Source: Ereboglobus sp. PH5-10
GTDB taxonomy: Bacteria > Verrucomicrobiota > Verrucomicrobiia > Opitutales > Opitutaceae
Direction of reading: 5' to 3'
Length of the DNA stretch: 64,000 nucleotides
NCBI RefSeq assembly: GCF_029504735.1
Contig: NZ_JAQFIP010000004.1
Coordinates: 218,613 to 282,612 of the forward strand
The notes below the pieces were generated by a model that saw only the letters and a program-made list of their open reading frames with translations, ran no database searches and was not told the origin of the DNA. Both the position numbers and the translations under genes were made by a program. Shown here one piece after another: positions 8,807 through 19,400 of the stretch. Each line of letters begins with the position of its first letter. Positions within the stretch are counted from its first letter, which is position 1.

Positions 8807-10753
8807 TTGAAAAAACAATCCGCATCCACCTGGTCAGTCGAAAAATCCGAGGAACTTTACGGTTTCAATCGCTGGGGCACGGGGCATTTCGGCGTTGATG
8901 ACGAGGGCTTTGCCGAGGTGCGGCCCGTTCCGGACGGCCCGACAATTCGCATCATGGACGTCGTTGACGAGGCCGCGGGCATGGGCATCAAGGCGCCGAT
9001 GGTGATCCGGTTCCAGGATTTGCTGCGGCACCGCGTGCAACGGCTCAACCAGGCGTTCCGCCGCGCGATCCGCGAGGAAAACTACAAGGGCGACTATCGC
9101 GGGGTGTTTCCCATCAAGGTCAACCAGTTGCGCGAGGTGGTCGAGGAAATCATGTCGGCGGGAAAGGTCTACAACCACGGGCTTGAGGCCGGCTCCAAGC
9201 CCGAGCTCATGATCGCGCTCGCGATGCACGACAGCAACCAGCGCCTCATCATCTGCAACGGTTACAAGGACAACGACTACATCCGCCTCGCGCTCCTCGG
9301 GCGCAAGCTCGGCAAGCGCATCATCATCGTCATCGAGCAACTGGGCGAGGTGGACGACATCATCCGCATTTCGCAGGAGCTCGACGTGAAGCCGTTCATC
9401 GGCTTTCGCATAAAACTCCAGACGCGCGGCGAGGGCAAATGGTCGTCGTCGTCGGGCGACAACGCAAAGTTCGGCCTGAACACCGCGGAAATCCTTTTTG
9501 CCATTGAAAAACTCAAGGCCGCCAAGCTCTCAAAATCGCTGAAACTGGTGCATTTTCACATCGGCTCGCAGGTGCCGAACATCCTCACGATCAAAAACGC
9601 CGTCGTCGAGGCCACGCGCTTTTACTGCCAGCTTGCGAAAATGGGATTCCCGATGGGCTACCTCGACATCGGCGGCGGGCTCGGCATCGACTACGACGGC
9701 TCGCGCACCAACTTCGAGTCCTCGATGAACTACACGCTCGAGGAATACGCGCGCGACGTCGTCTCGAACGTCATGGACATTTGCGAGGCCTCCAACGTGC
9801 GCGCGCCCGACATCATCAGCGAAAGCGGCCGCGCCATCGCCGCGCCGCACTCCATGCTCGTCGTGGAGGTGTTCGAGCGCATCAACAAAAAGGAGACGCT
9901 CCGCCAGCAGCACCTGCCGAAACAAAAGCACGACATCGTTTACGCGCTCGAGGCGCAGTTGAAAAACAAGTCGCGCCTCGGACGCCTTGAGCGATTCCAC
10001 GACGCGCTCCAGAAAAAGGAGGAGGCGTTTTCGCTCTTCAACCTCGGCTACCTCGACATCGAAAACCGCGCCGCCGCCGAGTCGCTCTTCTGGCAGATCT
10101 GCGAGAAAATCGACCACGAGGGCAACGAGTCCGGCTACCAGCCCGAGGAGTTGCGCGACCTCAAAAAACTCCTCGCCGACCAATACGTCTGCAACTTTTC
10201 CGTCTTCCAATCACTCCTCGACCACTGGGCGCTCGATCAACTTTTCCCCGTCGTGCCGCTGCACCGCCTCAAGGAAAAACCCACCGTCAACGCGATCCTC
10301 GTGGACATCACCTGCGACTCCGACGGCAAAATCGGCAGCTTCATCGACCTGCAGGACACGAAGGACTACCTCACGCTCCATTCGCTCAACGGCAAGCCCT
10401 ACTACCTGGGCATATTCCTGACCGGCGCGTATCAGGACATCATGGGCGACCTGCACAACCTCTTCGGCCGCGTGAGCGAGGCGCACGTCTTCCTCGAACC
10501 CGACGAACCGAACGGCTTCTACATCGAGGAGGCGATCAACGGCAGCCGCATCGCCGAGGTGATCGAAGGCGTGCAATACCAGTGGGAGGAACTCTGCCGC
10601 CGCATGAAGGCGCAAATCGACACCGCGACCCGCAAGGATTTGGTGAAGCCGCGCGAAGGCGTGCGCCTGCTGGAATTCTACGAAACCCAGCTCCAAACAA
10701 AAACCTACCTGAACATCGAGCGCGCAAAGCGAAAGAAAAGGCAGAAAAAGTAG
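8807..10753 (+). CDS. speA: biosynthetic arginine decarboxylase SpeA
   Basis: This 648-residue PLP enzyme converts arginine to agmatine, the first step of polyamine synthesis. The alanine-racemase-like barrel carries the PLP lysine in GVFPIKVNQ (Lys104) and the glycine-rich phosphate-binding loop LDIGGGLGIDYDG. ISESGRAI follows, and the C-terminal domain has the CDSDGK motif near residue 502 that supplies catalytic residues from the partner subunit. Length and motif order match the bacterial biosynthetic family. The start is a TTG at 8807: no in-frame ATG occurs before residue 50, and the conserved N-terminal region begins by about residue 15. The C-terminus is very basic (RAKRKKRQKK). It is a single-gene unit between divergent yajC and a convergent neighbour. 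Confidence 0.96.
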   Translation: MKKQSASTWSVEKSEELYGFNRWGTGHFGVDDEGFAEVRPVPDGPTIRIMDVVDEAAGMGIKAPMVIRFQDLLRHRVQRLNQAFRRAIREENYKGDYRGVFPIKVNQLREVVEEIMSAGKVYNHGLEAGSKPELMIALAMHDSNQRLIICNGYKDNDYIRLALLGRKLGKRIIIVIEQLGEVDDIIRISQELDVKPFIGFRIKLQTRGEGKWSSSSGDNAKFGLNTAEILFAIEKLKAAKLSKSLKLVHFHIGSQVPNILTIKNAVVEATRFYCQLAKMGFPMGYLDIGGGLGIDYDGSRTNFESSMNYTLEEYARDVVSNVMDICEASNVRAPDIISESGRAIAAPHSMLVVEVFERINKKETLRQQHLPKQKHDIVYALEAQLKNKSRLGRLERFHDALQKKEEAFSLFNLGYLDIENRAAAESLFWQICEKIDHEGNESGYQPEELRDLKKLLADQYVCNFSVFQSLLDHWALDQLFPVVPLHRLKEKPTVNAILVDITCDSDGKIGSFIDLQDTKDYLTLHSLNGKPYYLGIFLTGAYQDIMGDLHNLFGRVSEAHVFLEPDEPNGFYIEEAINGSRIAEVIEGVQYQWEELCRRMKAQIDTATRKDLVKPREGVRLLEFYETQLQTKTYLNIERAKRKKRQKK

Positions 10754-10845
10754 ACCGGGCTCTCCGCGCCTCCGCGAGGCAAGCCCCCACCCCAGCCCGG
10801 CAAGCCTCCGACTTGCGCGCCCGCATCCCCTTCTCGCCACGCTTG

Positions 10846-12012
10846 TCAAAATGCCGCGAGCAAACGGTTCATGTCCACGTGATCCATGATGAGCTTTTTG
10901 ATCACGGGGAATTTGTCGGTGTCCTGCGGCTGCGTTTTCACGGTCATGCTGTGGATGCGCGAGGAGACATCGTAACATTCGCGATGCGCGGCGATCACGG
11001 GAATTTCCGTCCGCTGGAGCAAGTCCATCAGCTTCGGATGCGGCATGATGTCGTTCGAAAGGATCAACCCCGAAATCGTTTTTTCACCCGAGAGCTGCGC
11101 GCTCGAAATGGCGGCGAGGATGATGTCGTCCCGGTCGCCCGGCGTGATGATCACCACGCCCGGTTGCAGGTAATCGACAATGCCCTTCGCCGTCATCGCG
11201 CCGACAATCACGCGCTCGGCGCGGTGCACCGGCGCGTTCCAGTGGCCGTTGAGCCAGCGCCCGTCGATCTCCTCTGCGATTTGCGAAATGCTCGGCGTCG
11301 AAAGCATCCGGTGAATCGGCAGCACGCCGAGAAGCGGCACGCCGAGGCGGCGCAGCCCCTCGCCCGCGTATTCGGCAATCATGTCCATCTTATCAGGCTC
11401 GACCTTGTTGAGAATCGCGCCGATCACCTCCACCCCGGCCTTGTCAAAAAGCGCCTTGTTGAGCGCGATTTCGTCGATGGGGCGCCCGATGCCTCCGGGC
11501 GAAACGAGGATCACTTTTGCGTTAAGCAGCTGCGCGACGCGCGCGTTCGAAAGGTCAAACACCGAGCCGACGCCCGCGTGCCCCGTGCCCTCGATGAGCG
11601 TGAAATCCTTTTCCCACGAAACCCGGTCAAAGGCGCGGCAGATTTTATCCTCGAGCGCGGCGAGCATCTCGTCGGGCTGCTTGAGGTAGCGACGCGTGAG
11701 CGTGCTGTCGATTGTCACCGGGCTCATGCTCTGGATCGGCACGCTCACCTTGTAAATAACGTCGAGCAGGTAGGAGTCCTCGTCGATGAGCGTGCCCTCA
11801 ATGGTGACGAAACGCTGGCCCACGGGCTTGATAAAACCCACGCGCGGATAAAGCGCCTGAAGCGCGGCGTAAAGGCCGAGGCAGGTGGTCGTCTTGCCGT
11901 CGTTCATGCGCGTGGCGGCGACAAAGATGCGCTTCGTCTCGGTGTTGGTCGGCTTTGTCAGCAGGGGAAGCGCGGGTTGCTCGAAAGGATTGGCGGTCGG
12001 TTCGGAGGACAT
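10846..12012 (-). CDS. BioD-like P-loop / DRTGG-domain protein (detached Pta N-terminal half)
   Basis: The 388 residues correspond to the regulatory N-terminal part of long phosphotransacetylases. A dethiobiotin-synthetase-like P-loop domain has KRIFVAATRMNDGKTTTCLGL near residue 28, IEGTGHAGVGSVFDLSNA near 150, and PGGIGRPIDEIALNK. A DRTGG-like domain spans about residues 230-345 (VGAMTAKGIVDYLQPGVVIITPGDRDD). The catalytic phosphotransacetylase lies immediately upstream in the same direction, 111 bases away. In E. coli-type Pta these domains are one polypeptide that senses metabolites, so this gene probably encodes a separate regulatory subunit; that is inference. Its upstream gap contains another paired-arm repeat. 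Confidence 0.85.
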   Translation of the reverse strand: MSSEPTANPFEQPALPLLTKPTNTETKRIFVAATRMNDGKTTTCLGLYAALQALYPRVGFIKPVGQRFVTIEGTLIDEDSYLLDVIYKVSVPIQSMSPVTIDSTLTRRYLKQPDEMLAALEDKICRAFDRVSWEKDFTLIEGTGHAGVGSVFDLSNARVAQLLNAKVILVSPGGIGRPIDEIALNKALFDKAGVEVIGAILNKVEPDKMDMIAEYAGEGLRRLGVPLLGVLPIHRMLSTPSISQIAEEIDGRWLNGHWNAPVHRAERVIVGAMTAKGIVDYLQPGVVIITPGDRDDIILAAISSAQLSGEKTISGLILSNDIMPHPKLMDLLQRTEIPVIAAHRECYDVSSRIHSMTVKTQPQDTDKFPVIKKLIMDHVDMNRLLAAF

Positions 12013-12014
12013 GC

Positions 12015-12123
12015 GGAAAATTATGAATCAGAATTTAAAGACAGCGCGATGAGACGGATCAGAAAAACAATCGGGTGAAATTTGAATAATGCACAGGCTT
12101 GGACTTTCTAATTTCTAATTTCC
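12015..12123. repeat. paired-arm inverted repeat between pta and the DRTGG gene
   Basis: The right arm (12104-12123, AATTTCT-type units) starts directly after the pta stop codon. The left arm (12015-12040) ends two bases before the ATG of the next gene. The arms are imperfect inverted copies built on GGAAAATTA...GAAT. The spacer is 63 bases. The architecture matches the secDF-recJ element, although the arm sequence is unrelated. Confidence 0.6.
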
Positions 12124-13158
12124 TCACGTTCCGTAGAGCAGCTTGTGGTCGATGGCCTGGCAGCCGACAATGACCGCGGCGCCGTAAACATCGTGCGCGC
12201 TGGAACCGCGGCTGATTTCCGCGGCGGGACGGCTCAGGCCGGTGAGAATTTGCCCGTAGGCGTAGGAACCGCCGAGGATGTTCACGAGCTTGAACGCAAT
12301 GTTGCCGCTGGCCAGGTCGGGGAAGATGAGGACATTGGCGCGACCGGCGACGGGACCGCCGATTTTTTTTGTCTGCGCCGTGAGCGCGTCGAGCGCCGCG
12401 TCGGCCTGGATCTCGCCCTCGATCTCAACGGTGAGCCCCGCCTCGATTGCCTTGACGCGGGCCAGTTGCGTCGCCCTGCGAACCCTCACGATGGACGGAT
12501 GCGACGCATCACTGTGCGTGGCCCAGCTGAGCATCGCGATGCGCGGCGTCTCGTTTGTGATGTGATATGCGATCTGCGCCGTGGACACGGCGATGTCGGC
12601 GAGCTGCTCGGCCGTGGGCTCGGGAATCACGCCGCAATCCGCAAAAAACAACGTGCCGTCGGAGCCGACCTTGTGCTCGTCGAAGGCGATGATCATGAGC
12701 GACGCGACATTTTGCGCGTGCTCGTGCTTCGGGATGATTTGGAAAAGCGGACGCAGCGCGCTCGACGCAACGCGCGTGGCGCCGCCGACGAGGCAGTCCG
12801 CCTGCGCGTTGGCGAGCATCATCGTGGCAAAGTAGCTGGTGTCGCGCATGGTGTCGCGCGCCTCGTCGAGTGAGATTTCCTTGTCGCGACTTCTGCGCAG
12901 CTCGGCGAATTGCATCGCAAACGGCTCGAACTCCTCGCTCTGCGCGGGGTCGATGATGCGCATGCCCTGAAGGTTGATGTCGAGGCGCATCGCGGAGTTT
13001 TTAATAAGCGTGCGGTCTCCGAGCAAAATGGGCGCGCCCATGCGGCTCGTGACCCACTGGCGCGCGGCCTGGAGTATGCGCGGGTCGTTGCCTTCGGCGA
13101 AAACGACGCGCTTGGGGTGTCGTTGCAATTTTGCGGCGAGTTTGGGGATGATCGGCAT
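12124..13158 (-). CDS. pta: phosphate acetyltransferase, catalytic domain only
   Basis: This enzyme interconverts acetyl-CoA plus phosphate with acetyl phosphate plus CoA in acetate metabolism. With the ATG at 13158 the protein has 344 residues and begins MPIIPKLAAKLQRHPKRVVFAEG, typical for the short form. Family motifs include LFFADCGVIPEPTAEQLADIA and, near the C-terminus, ANVLIFPDLASGNIAFKLV and ISRGSSAHDVYGAAVI. An upstream extension of 27 codons to 13239 looks non-native and is not used. The N-terminal regulatory domains are absent here and are encoded by the next gene downstream. It follows addA after an 85-base gap in the same direction. Confidence 0.95.
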   Translation of the reverse strand: MPIIPKLAAKLQRHPKRVVFAEGNDPRILQAARQWVTSRMGAPILLGDRTLIKNSAMRLDINLQGMRIIDPAQSEEFEPFAMQFAELRRSRDKEISLDEARDTMRDTSYFATMMLANAQADCLVGGATRVASSALRPLFQIIPKHEHAQNVASLMIIAFDEHKVGSDGTLFFADCGVIPEPTAEQLADIAVSTAQIAYHITNETPRIAMLSWATHSDASHPSIVRVRRATQLARVKAIEAGLTVEIEGEIQADAALDALTAQTKKIGGPVAGRANVLIFPDLASGNIAFKLVNILGGSYAYGQILTGLSRPAAEISRGSSAHDVYGAAVIVGCQAIDHKLLYGT

Positions 13159-13243
13159 TGAAAACAGGAGAATGCGCGCCTTCGCGCCCTCGTCAATGGC
13201 TCGTTCAATCGCCAATGGCGCCCGAAACAAACAGCGCAAAAAA

Positions 13244-16200
13244 TCATTCCCCGGCGATCTCGATCACCTTGCCCGCCGCGCTCGAATACACGAACAGACG
13301 CACTCGCGCCTTCGGGAAAAATCCGGTCACGCAACGTCCGTAGGCGCGCAACTGCGGCGCGTATTCGTCGGCGAGCCGCGCCAGCAGCGCCTCGTCGCTT
13401 TCGCCCGCGCGCCGCCGGTTGGTTTTCCAATCGACCACGCGCGCCTCGTTCGCCGCGGCATCGTGAATCACCATGTCCATGATGCCGTCAACCCACGCGT
13501 CGCCCGCCTCGTTTGCCGGCGCGAAGATCGGCAGCTCCGCCTCGCGCGTCCAGCGCGGCTCGCGCAATTCGCGCAGCATTTCGCCCGTCTGAAAACGCCC
13601 GAGCTCCTCGCGTCCGCGCGCAAGGCCGGCCTCGCCGCACCGCTCCCGCGCGGCCTCCAGCGATTTCTCGAAATACGCGGACAGCGCGGCATCGTCCGCG
13701 TCCCACGGCAGCGACTCCATCACGCCATGCCACCAAAGCCCGTATTCGATCGCCTCGTCGCCGTCGCGCGCCGGGCGCAAGTCGTCCGCCGTCGCCTCGT
13801 GGAGCGCGCCTCGCACCGCGTCGAAATGCGCGAGCTGGTGCGGCAGCACGCGCGCGGGGAGCGGCGGCAATTCCGCTTGCGAGGGGGGCGGCGTCGCGGC
13901 GTCGCGCGCACCGCGCTCTTGCGCCACGTCCGCCGCATCCGCGATCTCCGCCTCCTCGCTTTCGCACAACGGCAGCGCCTCGATCAAATCCACGCGCCCG
14001 AAAATATCCGCGAAGCTCGCGCCATTTCCGGCTTTCCCAAAACCGCCGCCGCCCCACGGAATCACGAGCCTCTTTTTCGCGCGCGTGAGCGTGACATACA
14101 GCAGCCGCGCCTGTTCGCGCTTCGCCTCGCGGTCGCGCGAGACGCGCATGTCCTCCGGCATGCTGGCCGTGTCAAAATACACGACCGGCCCGAGGCCCGG
14201 CACCTCCGGCACGAGCTGCATCCCCGTCACGGGAGGCTTTTGCTGCGGACGCCAGAAACCGAGCGGAATCACGACATCCCACTCCAGCCCCTTCGACGAG
14301 TGCGAGGTGACGAGGTTGATCGCGTCGCGCTCCGCCTTGCCCGTCGGGCGCTGCTCGTCGAGCCCGTCGAGCAAATGCGCGAGCCACTCGCGCGGCCCCG
14401 CGCCCTCGAGCCCGAGCGCCGCCGCGTTCGCAAGCAGCCGGTGCAACTCGTCCGCCAGTTCGCCGCCAGGCGAGATCGCGAGCGCGCGCTCCTCGATTTT
14501 GCACGCGCGCGCCAGCTCCTCCGCGAAGCGCGCGAGCGGCAGGCCGCCGTCGTTGGCCCGCAGCACAAACGGCCGCATCGTCTCAAGCGCGTCGCGCAAC
14601 GGCCGCGGGTGCTCCTCCGGCGTTTCCCAGAGCCAGTTGCGCCCGCCCTTGCCCAGCGCGTCCAGCTCCGGCTCGCGGATTTCCGCGGCGAGCAGCGCGT
14701 CGCTCACGCCGAAAACCTCGCGCAGCACGCCGAACCACTCGAACGCGTTGTCCGGATCGCAAATCACCGCGAGCAGTCCCGTCATCCACGCGTAAACGGG
14801 GTTGTCGCCGCAACGGTTTCGCCGCGCCTGCAACGCGACCTTGAGCCCGCTTTCCTTCAAAATTTTTCCAACGGTAACCAGCCACGGATTGGCCGGCGCG
14901 AGCAGGCACACGTCGCCCCACTCCCTCGCGCCCACGCCCGCCGGCCCGCGCGCCTTGAAAAACGCCGCGAGCTGAAGCGCCTCCAGCTGCATCCATTGCT
15001 CGACGCTGAGCCTGTCGTCGGAGGGGAGGCGCAACTCGATCCGGCACGCCGCGCCCTCGGCGTTCGACGGGCCGGGAATCAACGGCTGATACGGCACCTG
15101 CAATAACGGCGACTCCGCGCCCTCCGCCGGCGGCAGCCCGTAATTAAAATCGTGGCCCTCGCCGAACGCACCCGGAAACGCCTCGTTGAAAAGCGCGATC
15201 GCGCGGCGCGGCGTGCGAAACGTCACGCTGAACTCAAGCTTCTCGCCGCCGTCGCCGCGCTCGAACGCCGCGAGGTGCCGCGTGAAATTGCGCACGTCGG
15301 CGCGGCTTCCGTAAATCGCCTGCTGCCCGTCGCCGACCATGCAAAAATGTCCCGGCCTCGGCGCGGGTCCGGCCTTGCCCGCGCGCGCGTCGGGCCATGT
15401 GCCGAGCGCCGCGCCCGGCGGCCGCGCGATCTCCACGAGCACGGCGAACTGCATCGGGTCGGTGTCCTGCGCCTCGTCGAGAATCACGCGCCAGCCCTCG
15501 GCGCGGATTTTGTCGAGAAACGCCTCGTTGTGCAAAACGGCCAGCGCCGTCTCGACCTGGTCGGCAAACGTCTGCACGCCGCGCTCGAAGCGCCAGTTGC
15601 GATAACGCTCGGACAACTCCGCCGCGAGCGTCGCGCTCGCCGACGCCAGCCAGCTTTTCATCGGCGCGAAAAACCGCGCGTAGTGCTCCTTGATCTTAGC
15701 GGCCGAGCCCTCCGGCGAGATGAACGGCAGGAAAGTTTTTTCCTCGCGAAAACGCCGCGCCCATTCGTCGGCGTTTTGCTGGTTGCGCCTGAGCGCGTCG
15801 GCGGATTTTCCCGCGCGCGTGCCCAGCGCCATGATTTCATCGAGCGCCCGAGCGTCCGGGCCGGGCGGCAGGCCGGCGGGCTTGCGCGCGCGCAACTCCT
15901 TCGCGACCGACGCGGTCATTTTTCCCGCGAGCCCGAAAATGCCCGGCAGCGGCATGTGCCGCAAAAACGCGCGCAACTGCTCCGCCGAGAGAGCGTCGAA
16001 ACGCATCGGGTCCTGCTCGACAAACTCCTCCCAGCACGCCGCGTCGCCGTCGCTGACCACCTCGGGATTCAGGTTCACGCCGAGCGCCTGTCCGTGGCGC
16101 TTGGCCAGCGTGAGGCAGAAGCCGTGGATCGTGCCGAAAAACGCGCGCTCCAGATGATTGAGCGCGGCCTGGCCGTTGAGGTTTGCGCCGTTTTTGTTTT

Positions 16201-16462
16201 CCGCGAGCCGCCGCAAGAGCACCGCGCGCGCGCGTTCGCCGATTTGCTGCGCCGCCTTTTTTGTGTAGGTGACGACGGCGGTTTTCGGCAGCATGTCCGC
16301 CGCCTCGGGCGACATCGCCATCGCGGCAAGCCGCTCGGAAATCGCGGTGGTTTTTCCCGAGCCCGCGTTCGCGCTCACGGCAAAATTGCTCCGCCACTCG
16401 TTGCGAAAACGCTCGCGCGGCCCGGCGTCGGCGAGGGGTTGTTGCGCGTTCGCGTCACTCAT
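13244..16462 (-). CDS. addA: AddA-type helicase-nuclease (UvrD-like helicase plus RecB-like nuclease)
   Basis: This 1,072-residue subunit of a double-strand-break end-resection complex has all SF1A helicase motifs in order. They are SANAGSGKTTAISERL (I), TYTKKAAQQI (Ia), ILDEAQDTDPMQF (II), MVGDGQQAIYGSRAD (III), VTFRTPRRAIALF (IV), TSHSSKGLEWDVVIPLG (V) and LLYVTLTRAKKRLVIP (VI). A C-terminal RecB-family nuclease carries ARVVDWKTNRR and YAPQLRAYGR. The ATG at 16462 overlaps the last codons of addB (ATGAGTGA), so translational coupling is likely. The pairing and the nuclease motifs in both subunits point to the AddAB rather than the RecBCD arrangement. Confidence 0.92.
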   Translation of the reverse strand: MSDANAQQPLADAGPRERFRNEWRSNFAVSANAGSGKTTAISERLAAMAMSPEAADMLPKTAVVTYTKKAAQQIGERARAVLLRRLAENKNGANLNGQAALNHLERAFFGTIHGFCLTLAKRHGQALGVNLNPEVVSDGDAACWEEFVEQDPMRFDALSAEQLRAFLRHMPLPGIFGLAGKMTASVAKELRARKPAGLPPGPDARALDEIMALGTRAGKSADALRRNQQNADEWARRFREEKTFLPFISPEGSAAKIKEHYARFFAPMKSWLASASATLAAELSERYRNWRFERGVQTFADQVETALAVLHNEAFLDKIRAEGWRVILDEAQDTDPMQFAVLVEIARPPGAALGTWPDARAGKAGPAPRPGHFCMVGDGQQAIYGSRADVRNFTRHLAAFERGDGGEKLEFSVTFRTPRRAIALFNEAFPGAFGEGHDFNYGLPPAEGAESPLLQVPYQPLIPGPSNAEGAACRIELRLPSDDRLSVEQWMQLEALQLAAFFKARGPAGVGAREWGDVCLLAPANPWLVTVGKILKESGLKVALQARRNRCGDNPVYAWMTGLLAVICDPDNAFEWFGVLREVFGVSDALLAAEIREPELDALGKGGRNWLWETPEEHPRPLRDALETMRPFVLRANDGGLPLARFAEELARACKIEERALAISPGGELADELHRLLANAAALGLEGAGPREWLAHLLDGLDEQRPTGKAERDAINLVTSHSSKGLEWDVVIPLGFWRPQQKPPVTGMQLVPEVPGLGPVVYFDTASMPEDMRVSRDREAKREQARLLYVTLTRAKKRLVIPWGGGGFGKAGNGASFADIFGRVDLIEALPLCESEEAEIADAADVAQERGARDAATPPPSQAELPPLPARVLPHQLAHFDAVRGALHEATADDLRPARDGDEAIEYGLWWHGVMESLPWDADDAALSAYFEKSLEAARERCGEAGLARGREELGRFQTGEMLRELREPRWTREAELPIFAPANEAGDAWVDGIMDMVIHDAAANEARVVDWKTNRRRAGESDEALLARLADEYAPQLRAYGRCVTGFFPKARVRLFVYSSAAGKVIEIAGE

Positions 16463-19400
16463 GGGAGACCGCCTTTCCAAACGTCGCCTCGTGCTTCGCC
16501 TTGAGCACCGCGTGCGGAATCGGCGCGCACGCGATCGGCCAGCCTCCGCCGCCAAACGAATACTCCGACCGGTCCTCCGTCAGCGCGCCATAACGCCCCT
16601 CCTCCAGGTAACGCTTGATCTGCCGCAACCCCGCGAGCGCCTCCGGAAGCTCCTCCATGCCGATGCACGCCGGCTCGCTTGCGTCGGGTTTGAAGAGCCA
16701 CACGCGGCCGTTCGCAACGCCGAGCGTCCGCGCGGCCTCCAGATAAATTCCCAGTTGCAACAGCTCGCCCTTTTTCGACATCGCCGCCGCCGAAAGCGTG
16801 CCCGCCCTGCCGGTTTTAAAATCAATGATGTCCGCGCTCGCACCGTGAAAATCCGGCTTGTCGAGCCGCAGCAAATCCATGCGCCCGCTCACGCAAATGC
16901 GCGAGTCCTCGTCCGCGGGATCGAGCTGCAGGCGCGTGTCGCGGGGCAGCGAGTATTCCGTCGCCACAAAACCGCCCGCATCGTGCGCGAAGATTTTTCC
17001 CAGCAACGCGTGGCACGCCTCCGCCAGCTCCATGTGGAAGGATTCCCAATACGCGTCGTCCGGCCACGCCTTGCGCAACTCCGCGAGCGCGGCGTCGAGC
17101 TGCGCGCGCGCCGCGGCTTCGGCGGGCATGGTGCGAAACCGCCCCCCCGCCGGATCGCCGCGCAACGCGTCAGCGAGCAACCGGTGCGCGAGCTGTCCGC
17201 GAATCTTGTTTGGCGCGCGCTCGAACACCCCCCAGTCCACCGCGCCCGCGCCCAGCACCGAGCTGAACCACAGGCTCGCGGGATCGCCCGCGCCGGCCTC
17301 GATCTGGCGCACGCCGAGCCTCACGTCGGCGAGCTTGCGCGGCGCCGCGCAGAAAAAGTATTCATCAAATGGATACGCCGGATCGCGCCGCGACTTCCAG
17401 ACGGCGAGCCAGCCCGTGGGGGCGCACCTGGCGTGCGCCCTCGTGTTCGAGGAATCATCGGCTTGCGCATCCCCAACGCAAGCGGGTTGGGTGGCATGGG
17501 CGTCCCGCCCATGCGGATTGGGTGGCACGGGCGACTCGCCCGTGTTTTGCGGAGTTGCAGCCAAACCCACGGGCGACCCGCCCGTGCCACTCGATCCGCT
17601 CCGCCGCGCCAGCCGGTCGAAAATTTCCGCGTGCCCCGGCGCCGCGCCGCCGGCCGCGTGCGAGAGCGCCTGCCAGCGCACGCGCTCCACCCAGCTGTTC
17701 GGCGCGAGCTTCAACTCCGGCTCCTCCTCGTTGAAAAGCGACGCGGTGAAAACAATGCCCGCGCCCGTGTCGCGCGCGAGCGCCGCGTAGCCGCGTTTCT
17801 CCAAAAACGCGCGGTCGTCCGCCGTGAACAAATCGATGCCGCCGTGGCCGCGCGCGTTGAGCGCGGCGCGCACCTCGTCGGGCAGCCAGCAGCTCGCCTC
17901 CTGGCGCTCGGGCCACACGCCCGCGTTGGCCTCGACAAAAACCAGGTGCGACCAGACGCCGCCCTCGGCGCGCCGGCGCGTCGTCAGCGTGACGCGCGCG
18001 AAACACCCGCGTCCCGGCACTCCCTCCGCCGCGCCCTTCGCGGGAAGGAACGACTCGACCAGCGAAAACACAATCGGCGCGGGCAGCGCCCGCCGCTCGT
18101 GCCGCGCAAACTCATCCATCGCCGCGCGCCCCGGAATCTCGCCGAGGTTGAGGCGCGCGCACGCCGCCGAGAAGCGCTCGAGCGCGTCGGCGAGCGAAAG
18201 CTGTTCGGGCCACGCAAACTCGTTGTCCGCGCCGAGCAGTTTTTCCACGCACACCCCGGCGACATCCTTCCACTCGCGACGTTCCTCCGCGCGTGCGATC
18301 AGCGTCGGCATGCACTTCGCGAGCGAGTGCGTCTGGTGCTCGTCGAACAGGCGCTCGCACACATCGCGCGCGGTGGCGAGCGTCTGCCCGTTCGCCTCGC
18401 CCGTCGCCTGCAACAACGGCCACAGCGCGAGCAAGTCCTCCAGGCGGCAGTCGTTGCGATAAAACGCAAGCAGCGCGCGCTGCGCCTGAATTTCGACCGG
18501 CACCGGCGCGGCGGTTTCGAGCTGGTCGACAAACGCGATGCCGCGCTCCACGAGCAACTCCGCGAGCCGGAGGTGCGCCGCGTCGCTCGTCGGAAAAATG
18601 ACGCCGATGTTTTCCGCGCCCCGCTTGAGCAGCGCGGCGATTTTTTCGCACGCAAGCTCCATCTCCGCCGCGCGCGTGGTGCCGACAATCACGTCCGACT
18701 GCGCCTCAAGCGAGCGCGCCGCCTCGTCCGGCAAGCCGTCGCTCGACGCCCAAACCTCGGCGACATTTTCGCACGACGCCGGAGGCTCGCCGGGCTCGTC
18801 GATCGGGACGGCGTTTGCGCCAAGCGCGGTCTCCCACAATTCGATCCACGTTTCGTCGAGCGCCTTGCGCCCGCGAAATTCCGGCTCGGGCAGCGTGAGC
18901 GTCACGTCGTCGAAACAGCGCGCAAACGCGGCGACATTAAAAAACTCCCCGCGCTGCTCGGCGCTGAAACCGTGAACGAGCAGGCGTCCGCGAATTCGCG
19001 GGCCGGGCTCGTCGTCCCGCACAAACGCGGCAGTCTGGCGCGGCGCAAAATCACAGCCGAGTTTTTCCACCCACGCGGCCAGCTCGCCAAACACCCCGCG
19101 CAAAATTGGCTCGGGAAAATCATCCGCCGAAAACCCGCTTTTTATCAGGTCGTCGAAATCGCCGAGCGCCCGCTCGCAATCGCTCTGAAGGCTCTTGAGA
19201 AATCCCCACTCCGGGCGATCCTCCTCGCGCGCGGGATCAAGCGGCTCCAACCGCCGCCCGATGATTTCGCGCAAGCCGAACAGGAGAAATTCGCGCCCCA
19301 GCGCCGGACGAAAACGCCCCGGCTCCATGCGCGCCAGCCAGCGCGCGCGCGCCAGCCCCGGCGTGAGCAACTCGACGCCGAACAGCGAAATGCCGAGCTC

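Noticed and set aside
10754..10845. Terminator between speA and the DRTGG gene
   Set aside because: CCGGGCT/AGCCCGG arms exist but are about 32 bases apart and without a T-tract, so support is too weak.
16463..16555. N-terminal extension of addA from a TTG codon
   Set aside because: It overlaps addB in another frame and is Arg-rich. The ATG at 16462 gives the expected start and a normal ATGA-type overlap.
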